Source of the DNA: Fusobacteria bacterium ZRK30
GTDB lineage: Bacteria > Fusobacteriota > Fusobacteriia > Fusobacteriales > Fusobacteriaceae
Direction: 5' to 3'
DNA length: 64,000 bases
NCBI GenBank assembly: GCA_024628785.1
Contig: CP102405.1
Span: 372,001 to 436,000, forward strand
Within the stretch, counting starts at the first letter, position 1; each line of letters opens with the position of its first letter. Of the stretch, positions 54,362-64,000 are shown in pieces. The position numbers and the translations under genes were made by a program. The notes under the pieces were generated by a model that saw only the letters and a list, made by a program, of their open reading frames with translations, was not told the origin of the DNA and did no database searches.

Positions 54362-55093
54362 CTAATAGTTTATCTCATACAGATATAAACCTGATCCATC
54401 TACAACTATCTTTTCATCTTTAGGGTCAGGATTTTCTAATTTTTTTAACAGATAATCACAGGGTCTTTCATTAAAATACACAGCCAGAGAACTCCCTACC
54501 ATTATCCTGATCTGTGTCTTTAGAAAAGCATTTCCTTTTATGTAGATCCCTATCTTATGGTTATCTTTCTTATAACATCTTATCTCAAAAATTTCCCTTA
54601 CAGGATTGTTTCCACCACAATCCGTCATTCTAAAGCCATCGAAGTTATGTCTGCCTAAGAACACCTTCATTATAGCATATAGCTTATCTACATCGATTTT
54701 TTCTTTGACCTTAGTTAGATATCTAGTTTCAAACACACTTCTTTTGTGAGTCAATATAAATTCATAGGCTCTTGTCTTTGCTGAAAACCTGGAATGAAAT
54801 TCCATATCTACATCTTCAACCTTTAATATTTTAATGTCTTTAGGAGTAATATTGTCAAGAGCATAAACCAGCCTATTCGCCGGGATTTTAGAATCGGTAA
54901 CAAAGTTAGAAACTTGTTCAACTGCATGGACTCCTCTGTCAGTCCTTCCTGAACTTATTAAGTTTATCCTTTCCCTTATTATCTTATACAAACCTGATTC
55001 AAGTTCCCCTTGTACAGTTCGTCTATCTGGTTGTCTCTGGAATCCAAAAAAATCACTTCCATCATATTGGTAAACAAGTTTTATATTTCTCAT
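54362..55093 (-). CDS. truA: tRNA pseudouridine(38-40) synthase
   Basis: Makes pseudouridine at positions 38-40 of the tRNA anticodon arm. The catalytic Asp is in SSGRTDRGVHAVEQV; MRNIKLVYQYDGSDFFGFQRQP and the RHNFDGFRMTDCGGNNPVREI segments are typical. I chose the ATG at 55093 because GGAG lies 8 bp before it (243 residues); upstream in-frame residues lack a ribosome site. It lies next to a cluster of tRNA genes. Confidence 0.95.
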   Translation of the reverse strand: MRNIKLVYQYDGSDFFGFQRQPDRRTVQGELESGLYKIIRERINLISSGRTDRGVHAVEQVSNFVTDSKIPANRLVYALDNITPKDIKILKVEDVDMEFHSRFSAKTRAYEFILTHKRSVFETRYLTKVKEKIDVDKLYAIMKVFLGRHNFDGFRMTDCGGNNPVREIFEIRCYKKDNHKIGIYIKGNAFLKTQIRIMVGSSLAVYFNERPCDYLLKKLENPDPKDEKIVVDGSGLYLYEINY

Positions 55094-55158
55094 TTTTTCA
55101 TCTCCTAGATAAGGTTTTAATTTTATAATAAAAGGCATCTCTTTCTTAAAAAAAAAAA

Positions 55159-55183
55159 ACTCTAGAATAAATTCTAGAGTTTA
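55159..55183 (-). terminator. Terminator of the tRNA cluster
   Basis: AAACTCTAGAAT and ATTCTAGAGTTT arms, followed by a long T-run on the minus strand. Confidence 0.8.
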
Positions 55184-55194
55184 AAACTTTAACA

Positions 55195-55278
55195 TGGTGC
55201 GGAGGGGGGGACTTGAACCCCCACGTCGAAGACACTAGATCCTAAGTCTAGCGCGTCTGCCAATTCCGCCACCCCCGC
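55195..55278 (-). tRNA. tRNA-Leu (UAG), CCA encoded
   Basis: An 84-nt class II tRNA with acceptor GCGGGGG/CCTCCGC (one G-U), anticodon TAG and a long variable arm. Confidence 0.95.
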
Positions 55279-55285
55279 GTATGGA

Positions 55286-55361
55286 TGGTGCGCCACACAG
55301 GGTTTGAACCTGTGACAACTCGATTAAAAGTCGAGTGCTCTACCAGCTGAGCTAGTGGCGC
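55286..55361 (-). tRNA. tRNA-Lys (UUU), second copy
   Basis: Identical to the tRNA-Lys genes at the ends of rRNA operons 1 and 3. Confidence 0.97.
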
Positions 55362-55383
55362 ATAAATATAAAGTTTTTAAAAT

Positions 55384-55460
55384 TGGGGTGGCTGACGGGG
55401 CTCGAACCCGCGACAACCAGTACCACAAACTGGCGCTCTACCAACTGAACTACAACCACC
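55384..55460 (-). tRNA. tRNA-His (GUG), CCA encoded
   Basis: Acceptor GTGGTTG/CAGCCAC preceded by the encoded G at -1 typical of tRNA-His; anticodon GTG. Confidence 0.95.
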
Positions 55461-55466
55461 ACATTT

Positions 55467-55544
<78 letters not shown>

Positions 55545-55566
55545 ATCTTGGTATATTTTATTAAAA

Positions 55567-55643
55567 TGGTCGGAACAATAGGATTCGAACCTATGACCCC
55601 CTGCTCCCAAGGCAGGTGCGCTACCGGGCTGCGCTATGCTCCG
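55567..55643 (-). tRNA. tRNA-Pro (UGG), CCA encoded
   Basis: Acceptor CGGAGCA/TGTTCCG, anticodon TGG. First gene of the five-tRNA cluster. Confidence 0.96.
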
Positions 55644-55752
55644 TTATTATCGTCCTCTCACGACAAGAATAATAATATCATAATAAAGATAAAGAGTCAA
55701 CACTTTTCCACACTTTTTTTTTATTTTTTTCAAAAAATTTAAAATTTAAAAA

Positions 55753-55780
55753 AAAGAAGCCACTATGTGGCTTCTTTTAA
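55753..55780 (-). terminator. Terminator of the first nucleotidase gene
   Basis: AAGAAGCCAC and GTGGCTTCTT arms with a three-base loop, followed by T-run on the minus strand. Confidence 0.85.
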
Positions 55781-55784
55781 AGGA

Positions 55785-57572
55785 TTAATTTGCCTTTGGT
55801 AAAGCTATTTTTTCTCCTGCAAAAATTATATCCGGGTTTGTGATCTTTTTATTTTCTTTTAAGATTTCATCCATATCTATTCCTGTTTTTTCAGAAATTG
55901 ATCTCAATGTATCCCCTGATTCTACTGTATATACTGAATCATCTGATACTTTTTTATCCATATTTTCAGTAATCTCTTCCTTACCTGCAAACACTCTTCC
56001 GTCTATAGTAGTATGAGTGATTCCATTAGCTTTAATATACTCTCCTAAGATCTCTTCAATACTCTCATATTCATTCACTGTCTTCTTTCCTTTTAAAGAG
56101 GCATACTTATCCCCACCTACAGCCATAAAGTCGTTTGTAGCTATCTTATAAGTTCTAGTTAGGTCTAATTTTTCTCCATTGTTAAATGTAACATCATAAA
56201 CTTTATTTCCTACTTCGTTCATTGGATCAAATTTAAATGTAAATCCTGCTACATGCGGGAACGCTCCTCTAGCATCTGGATAAGATTGCACACCATTTTC
56301 AATAGCATCTTTTAGATCTTGACCAGTTATCTCTTTTACTACTACATAGTTTCCAAATGGTAATACCGATATGATATTTCCTCTAGTAATTGTTCCTTTT
56401 TGGATAGAAGCTCTTATTCCACCACCATTAGTTATAACACCTTCAGCTCCTGTTTTTGTTAACATAGCTTCTGTAATCATATCTCCTAAGTTAGTTTCTC
56501 CAGCTCTTACATCATTTCTTTCACCATCTAAAAGTACAGGAGTCTCTCCAACAACTACAGATGTAATCTTTTCATTCTCTGTATTTACTTCATTTATAAT
56601 TGCTGTTACAGCAGGATCTTCTTCAACATTTTCCATTGCATATTCTTTAGTAAATAATTTTGCTGTCTCAACTTTTGATCCATCTTTACCTAATTTAACT
56701 GTTACTTCTCCTAAGTTCTTGTCATAGAATCCTGATTGAACAATAAGAGTTTCTTTTACCTTCATACCTTCTTCTAGAGTAGTGTGACTATGCCCGTCTA
56801 CGATTAGATCTATTCCGTCTACTTCTTGAGCTAATTTAATACTTGTATAAACTGAATCTTCGTCTATACCTAGATGTGAAAGGGCTACGATATAGTTTAC
56901 TCCTTCAGCTTTTAAAGCTTCTACAGACTCTTTAGCTGATGCGATAGGGTCATCAAAGGTAACAGCCTCTACATTGGTAGGATTAGTCTTATACGCTGTC
57001 TCAGGAGTTGCTAAACCAAAGATTCCTACTCTCACACCATTCGGTAAAGTTTTGATTGTGTATGGTTTAAATGCTTTTTCTCCTGTATCTTTATAAGTAA
57101 GATTTGATACCAATACTGGAAAGTTCATTGTATTTTGTAATTTTTCAATTCTATCCAATCCATAGTTATAGTCATGATTTCCTGTTGTCATAGCGTCATA
57201 ACCCATTTCATTCATAACTCTTACAACTGATGCTCCCTTAGTTAAAGCTGCAAATACAGTTCCATGAATTGTATCACCTGCATCTAAAAATAATACATTA
57301 GGGTCTTCTGCTCTGGTTTGCTTAACCATAGTACTTACTCTGGCTAATCCCATTCCGTCATATTTACCTGCATCTACCCTTCCATGAATATCGTTTACAT
57401 GCATTACTTTAAACTCTACATCTTCATTTACAACTAACTTCTCAGTTGCCACTACATCTACTTTGTCCCCTGCTACTTTACTAGGTTCATCTGTTTTTGT
57501 AGTTTTTCCACATGCCACCACTAAAAGTAACATCATTGCCGATAAGATCTTAACAAATTTTTTCATCATCAT
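55785..57572 (-). CDS. 5'-nucleotidase/UshA-like lipoprotein with LysM domain
   Basis: A 595-residue lipoprotein (lipobox LLVVAC near residue 21). The metallophosphatase domain holds MHVNDIHGRVD, FLDAGDTIHG, TTGNHDYNYG and ALSHLGID...VDGHSHT; the 5'-nucleotidase C-terminal domain holds TNGGGIRASI and the substrate loop LPFGNYVV. A LysM repeat at residues about 548-592 (YTVESGDTLRSISEKTGI) would bind peptidoglycan. It likely releases nucleosides and phosphate from nucleotides in the periplasm. A paralogue with the same layout lies 62 bp upstream. Confidence 0.9.
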   Translation of the reverse strand: MMMKKFVKILSAMMLLLVVACGKTTKTDEPSKVAGDKVDVVATEKLVVNEDVEFKVMHVNDIHGRVDAGKYDGMGLARVSTMVKQTRAEDPNVLFLDAGDTIHGTVFAALTKGASVVRVMNEMGYDAMTTGNHDYNYGLDRIEKLQNTMNFPVLVSNLTYKDTGEKAFKPYTIKTLPNGVRVGIFGLATPETAYKTNPTNVEAVTFDDPIASAKESVEALKAEGVNYIVALSHLGIDEDSVYTSIKLAQEVDGIDLIVDGHSHTTLEEGMKVKETLIVQSGFYDKNLGEVTVKLGKDGSKVETAKLFTKEYAMENVEEDPAVTAIINEVNTENEKITSVVVGETPVLLDGERNDVRAGETNLGDMITEAMLTKTGAEGVITNGGGIRASIQKGTITRGNIISVLPFGNYVVVKEITGQDLKDAIENGVQSYPDARGAFPHVAGFTFKFDPMNEVGNKVYDVTFNNGEKLDLTRTYKIATNDFMAVGGDKYASLKGKKTVNEYESIEEILGEYIKANGITHTTIDGRVFAGKEEITENMDKKVSDDSVYTVESGDTLRSISEKTGIDMDEILKENKKITNPDIIFAGEKIALPKAN

Positions 57573-57634
57573 TTTTTCCTCCCTATTTATATATATATTT
57601 AAAAGGTACAGATAAATTCTGTACCTTTTTAAAT

Positions 57635-59647
57635 TTAATTTGCAGGAATTACTAATTCTTCCCCAACCATTATTATATCTGCATCTTTTATATTTTTATT
57701 CTCTTTTAAAATTTCAGAAATTTTAAGATCAAATTTATTAGCTATTTCTCCTAAAGTATCTCCAGCTTTAACCGTATACGATGCAACTTCTTCTGCAACG
57801 ACATAATCCTTTAAATTGATAGATTTAACATTAACTGTTCTTCCATCAGCTGATCTAGGAATAACTATCTTCCCTTCTCTGATCATCTCATAGATAGCAT
57901 CTCTTTCTGGATAATCTAATTTAACGCCAATTATTTCCCAGTTGTTATGTACAATAGGATCTAATTTTCCATTTTTTTCTTCCTTTGTATATTTGATAAT
58001 TAGATCTCTTATTCTTCCTGCATCTTGCATAGTTTCATAAGAATCATAATATTTATCTTCAGGTTTTACCCATCCATTCTTAGTTAATGTACCAAATCTA
58101 TAGTTATTTACCGCCACCTTATAGATCTTAGCCAGGTCGATAGCTTCACCGTTAATCGTTGGATCTACTACTCTATTTCCTGCATCTTTAGACAGGTCAA
58201 CTTTATAGTTTACCCCTGCAAACATATCATAGTTATAGCCTCTTACATCTTCATTAAATGAGATAGTCACATCCCCTTCATTCCAAGTATTATAATATGA
58301 CATAGACCACTCCATAAACTTAAGTAAATTTTCACCAGTCATATTTACTCCAACTAAAGTGTTTGCATATTTATAGATATTAGCCACATCTTTATTATGG
58401 AAATTCCCTGCTTTTAAGTTAGCTTCCGCCTTAAAGAATGCCGCTGATGATACATCTGCTCCTGCATATTTCAATTGTACATCATTTATTAGATCTATAA
58501 CAGCATTTGGCTGTAATTGAGCTGTAGGCATAGTAGTTACCTTGTCTTCACCAGTTATAAAATCCGGTCTGGCTATAAATGTTTCACTAACTTCTCCAAT
58601 CACTGTATTTGCTACAGCTTTAGCCTGATCATCTACATATTTAAATTCGTCTAATATCTTTTGATCTGCTTCAATTGTTTTAGTCTGAATATTTTCTACA
58701 TCTATCCCTTTAACAACCCATTTCCCTTCTTCTTTCTTCACATGAATATCAGCTTTAGATACTGCCCAACCTGCAAATCCAGGTTCTACAATTGGAGTGT
58801 TATTTATATTTTCAACATATTTAGCATGCTCATGTCCACCAAATATAACATCAAATTCAGGTACTTTGTTAGCCAGATCATAGATCCCGGCTCCACCATA
58901 TTCATCTTCTCTTCCCATATGGAAAGATCCAACCAAGATATCATACTGACCGTCTAATTCTTTTACAGTTTCCTGTACAGATTTCAATATTTCATTGAAC
59001 TCCAACCCTTTAAAGTGACTAGGAGAAGATGATTCCCACATAGGTACATATGGAGGGATAACTCCTACTACAGCTACTCTGGCTCCATTTACATTAAAAA
59101 TTTGATATGGATTTACATAGTTTGATCCATCCTTTTTATTTTTAATATTAGCTGAAAGTACAGTTCCGTTAAAGTTTGATATATTTCTCTCAATGAACTC
59201 TTTTTCAAAGTTAAATTCGTGGTTTCCTAAAGTCCAAATATCATAGCCTATACTGTTCATAGCTTCTACCATTGGATGCACTTCAAGGTCATTAAATAAT
59301 TCCGATGAGTTATCCTGAACTGTATCTCCATCATCCATCAATATCATATTTGGGTTTTCTGCTCTTAAAGAGTTAACGATAGTTGATACTTTGGCTAAAC
59401 CTGCATCATCATCTTTACCGTCTATTGCATAATCATAAGGATAAATTCTGCCATGTACGTCTGAAGTTGCTGCTACTCTGATAGTCTGTTCCGCTACCTC
59501 TTCCTCACCTTTAACTATAACTTCATGGGTTACCACCCTCTCAGTCATCTCCATTTTTACCGGTTCTTTCTTTTCTACCGACACATCATTTGAATTACAA
59601 GCCATAAAAACACTTGTTATCAACGCTGCCATTAAAAACTTTTTCAT
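57635..59647 (-). CDS. Second nucleotidase-like metallophosphatase lipoprotein with LysM domain
   Basis: A 670-residue lipoprotein (lipobox VFMAC near residue 17) with the same architecture as the downstream gene: metallophosphatase motifs AATSDVHGRIYPYDY, LMDDGDTVQDN, TLGNHEFNFE and VIFGGHEHAKYV, a nucleotidase C-terminal domain, and a LysM repeat (YTVKAGDTLGEIANKFDL) at the end. The start of the catalytic domain and the length resemble 2',3'-cyclic phosphodiesterase/3'-nucleotidase (CpdB-like) proteins more than UshA. The pair could make nucleosides for uptake through a Tsx-like channel. Confidence 0.87.
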   Translation of the reverse strand: MKKFLMAALITSVFMACNSNDVSVEKKEPVKMEMTERVVTHEVIVKGEEEVAEQTIRVAATSDVHGRIYPYDYAIDGKDDDAGLAKVSTIVNSLRAENPNMILMDDGDTVQDNSSELFNDLEVHPMVEAMNSIGYDIWTLGNHEFNFEKEFIERNISNFNGTVLSANIKNKKDGSNYVNPYQIFNVNGARVAVVGVIPPYVPMWESSSPSHFKGLEFNEILKSVQETVKELDGQYDILVGSFHMGREDEYGGAGIYDLANKVPEFDVIFGGHEHAKYVENINNTPIVEPGFAGWAVSKADIHVKKEEGKWVVKGIDVENIQTKTIEADQKILDEFKYVDDQAKAVANTVIGEVSETFIARPDFITGEDKVTTMPTAQLQPNAVIDLINDVQLKYAGADVSSAAFFKAEANLKAGNFHNKDVANIYKYANTLVGVNMTGENLLKFMEWSMSYYNTWNEGDVTISFNEDVRGYNYDMFAGVNYKVDLSKDAGNRVVDPTINGEAIDLAKIYKVAVNNYRFGTLTKNGWVKPEDKYYDSYETMQDAGRIRDLIIKYTKEEKNGKLDPIVHNNWEIIGVKLDYPERDAIYEMIREGKIVIPRSADGRTVNVKSINLKDYVVAEEVASYTVKAGDTLGEIANKFDLKISEILKENKNIKDADIIMVGEELVIPAN

Positions 59648-59677
59648 CTTTCCCTCCTTGTTTTTTATATTAAAATT

Positions 59678-60838
59678 TTATTCTACAACTAATTTTTTTC
59701 TTTTTTTGAATAGTCCGCCTTTTTTTCTTATCAGATAGACAGAGATACTGGCTGTTATAGGAACTGTCAAAACTATTCCTATACTTCCGGATAAGGCCTG
59801 AATCAACTCTATTGCTATCACCGGCATATTTATAAACTGCTTGGTATTCATCTGAAATCCCCAAATCATAAGCATGAGATTCAACGAACTTCCGGTAAAA
59901 GCCAGAATCAATGTATTGGTCATCGTCCCCATTATATCTTTTCCTATATCCATAAGTGACATAAAGAGGTCATCCAGATGAATATCCGGATTTCTTTTGC
60001 ATAGTTCATTGCATGACGATGCAATAGACATGGCCACATCATTGATAGCCCCTAAAGATGCTATCAATATAGAGGTAAACATAAGACCGTTTATCTTCAC
60101 ATGGTAATCCGCTGCCAGATATAAGATCTGTTCACCTTTTTCCATATGGATTCCTGTTAATTTAGCTAAATTCCCAAATATGTAGGAGATTATTCCAGAG
60201 ATCATTACCCCTGCAATAGTTCCCAGAATAGCCGAATAAGTTTTCCTGTTAAAATCACCTATCAATAAAAATGTTACCACTGTTATTATTGAACATAATA
60301 ATATTGCCCAAGGAATAGGGTTGCCGCCCCGAAATATAATAGGGATAAGAATAAATATTATAACTACTCCTGTAAATACAAGGGACAATATCGATTTGAT
60401 TCCGCTTAACCGTCCAAAAACAATTAAACTTAAACAAAATAAGCCAATCAATACATAAATATACCGATCCATCTTATAGTTATAGAACCATACATGTTCC
60501 TTCCCGTCTTTTTCTCTAATCGTAAATATCGCTTTCATTCCTGGTTTCGCAAATATATTATGCCTGTTGCTTAACACATTTATTACACTGTATATCTGAT
60601 CTTTATGCAATCCTTCTAATATTTTAACCTCTATCTTTTGTTTCCCAACATACCTTCCTGGGATCAATGGATCCGGGTTTATAGTTTCTTCCTTTATGGA
60701 TAAAACTTCTCCATCTACAAATTCATAGTTAAAATATTTCTGTACTCCGAAATTTTTATTTACTGCCAGCGATGTATAAATTATCCCTATAATAGATAAA
60801 ACTACCATAACTATCAATATTTTTTTATGCTTTGTCAT
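59678..60838 (-). CDS. YibE/F-like membrane protein
   Basis: A 386-residue protein with one N-terminal membrane anchor, an outer domain of about 80 residues (EVLSIKEETINPDP...VGKQKIEVKILEG) and about seven membrane segments in the C-terminal part. The family's hallmark segment ILIASLGAINDVAMSIASS is present. YibE/F proteins are widespread in anaerobes and Firmicutes but their function is not known. It ends 31 bp before the CpdB-like lipoprotein gene on the same strand, so a joint operon of three envelope genes is possible. Confidence 0.85.
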   Translation of the reverse strand: MTKHKKILIVMVVLSIIGIIYTSLAVNKNFGVQKYFNYEFVDGEVLSIKEETINPDPLIPGRYVGKQKIEVKILEGLHKDQIYSVINVLSNRHNIFAKPGMKAIFTIREKDGKEHVWFYNYKMDRYIYVLIGLFCLSLIVFGRLSGIKSILSLVFTGVVIIFILIPIIFRGGNPIPWAILLCSIITVVTFLLIGDFNRKTYSAILGTIAGVMISGIISYIFGNLAKLTGIHMEKGEQILYLAADYHVKINGLMFTSILIASLGAINDVAMSIASSCNELCKRNPDIHLDDLFMSLMDIGKDIMGTMTNTLILAFTGSSLNLMLMIWGFQMNTKQFINMPVIAIELIQALSGSIGIVLTVPITASISVYLIRKKGGLFKKRKKLVVE

Positions 60839-60957
60839 CCTAAAATCATCCTTTTTTCGTCATTTAAAAACATTTTTTTATTTTTTCACATTGTATTTAA
60901 GTATAAACTAAGCTACTACTTTTTTCAAGTTTTATAAAAAATAAAATAACAAAAAAA

Positions 60958-60979
60958 GCCATCAAAATTAATTGATGAC
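60958..60979 (-). terminator. Terminator of rRNA operon 3
   Basis: The same hairpin and T-run as after operon 1, including flanking sequence. Confidence 0.75.
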
Positions 60980-60999
60980 TCCGGTATTTATATTGGTTA

Positions 61000-61075
61000 T
61001 GGTGCGCCACACAGGGTTTGAACCTGTGACAACTCGATTAAAAGTCGAGTGCTCTACCAGCTGAGCTAGTGGCGC
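61000..61075 (-). tRNA. tRNA-Lys (UUU), third copy
   Basis: Identical to the copy in operon 1; last gene of rRNA operon 3. Confidence 0.97.
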
Positions 61076-61099
61076 ATATTTTTACAAAAAATAAAAAAG

Positions 61100-61217
61100 A
61101 CTTGGCAAGTTCCTATCCTCCCAAGGGGCTGCCCCCTAAGTACTTTCGGCGTTTACGGACTTAACTTCTGGGTTCGGAATGTGACCAGGTGTACCCCCGT
61201 AGCTTTTCTTACCAAGC
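61100..61217 (-). rRNA. rrf: 5S rRNA, operon 3
   Basis: Identical by eye to operons 1 and 2. Confidence 0.95.
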
Positions 61218-61300
61218 TTACTTTCTTATTGAATATTGTTAAACATTCAAAACTATATAATAATGTTTCATAAATTAACTTTCTAAAAATCATTTTCTTT

Positions 61301-64000
<2,700 letters not shown>

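Noticed and set aside
55548..55742. Plus-strand frame reading GTIGFEPMTPCSQGRCATGL
   Set aside because: It is antisense to the tRNA-Pro gene. This is a known artefact of tRNA loci.

Overview
The window looks like the chromosome of a low-GC anaerobe of the Fusobacteriota. A marine or sediment relative of Psychrilyobacter, Ilyobacter or Propionigenium is my best guess, but the genus is inference. The clues are AT-rich codon use, a Gram-negative envelope (Tsx-type outer-membrane channel, lipoproteins), a selenocysteine-dependent glycine reductase operon, oxygen-defence proteins typical of anaerobes, and strong TTGACA-17-TATACT type promoters. There is no CRISPR array and no clear prophage.

Layout. 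1-0.8 kb: start of the str operon (rpsL, rpsG), minus strand. 0.9-12.8 kb: housekeeping and envelope genes (acetyltransferases, CcdA/TlpA thiol-redox pair, ABC-F ATPase, bioB, Tsx-like channel, cold-shock protein, an IS30-family element, a Xaa-Pro peptidase). 13.0-17.5 kb: glycerol genes glpK and glpF behind a terminator-bearing leader, with glpP and a MATE transporter upstream. 17.7-23.0 kb: rRNA operon 1 (16S-23S-5S-tRNA-Lys, minus). 24.2-34.4 kb: glycine block, with a tandem glycine riboswitch, a convergent EIIC-like transporter, and the plus-strand operon grdX-trxB-trxA-grdE-grdA-grdB-grdC-grdD. GrdA and GrdB are each read through an in-frame TGA (Sec). 34.9-40.1 kb: rRNA operon 2. 40.5-42.4 kb: an AgcS-type amino-acid symporter behind a leader of about 470 nt with two tyrosine-rich leader peptides. 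42.5-55.1 kb: hpf, pgk, gap, RluD-type synthase, D,D-carboxypeptidase, nifU/nifS, nth, PolX-type protein, two rubredoxins, rubrerythrin, ferritin, Fur/PerR, truA. 55.2-55.6 kb: five tRNAs (Leu, Lys, His, Gly, Pro). 55.8-60.8 kb: two LysM-bearing 5'-nucleotidase-like lipoproteins and a YibE/F protein. 61.0-64.0 kb: rRNA operon 3, cut by the window end.

How the genes work together. Thioredoxin reductase and an atypical thioredoxin pass electrons to glycine reductase, which turns glycine into acetyl phosphate and ammonia and so yields ATP. The operon has its own consensus promoter, but its leader is unusual: the first transcribed bases form a tRNA-Sec-like molecule without a UCA anticodon, followed by an intrinsic terminator just before grdX. 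Upstream, a tandem glycine riboswitch has no plus-strand gene directly behind it. Read-through would run antisense into the transporter gene and then toward grd.

The strongest candidates for undescribed biology are: (1) the tandem tyrosine leader-peptide attenuators before the AgcS symporter; (2) the tRNA-Sec-like leader of the grd operon; (3) the orphan glycine riboswitch pointing into an antisense gene; (4) a small RNA candidate with a C-rich loop beside the rubredoxin/ferritin/Fur cluster. Secondary points are a four-copy intergenic repeat abutting terminators, unequal rRNA copies that bracket the glycine block as direct repeats, and an A_AAA_AAG frameshift heptamer in the IS30 transposase.
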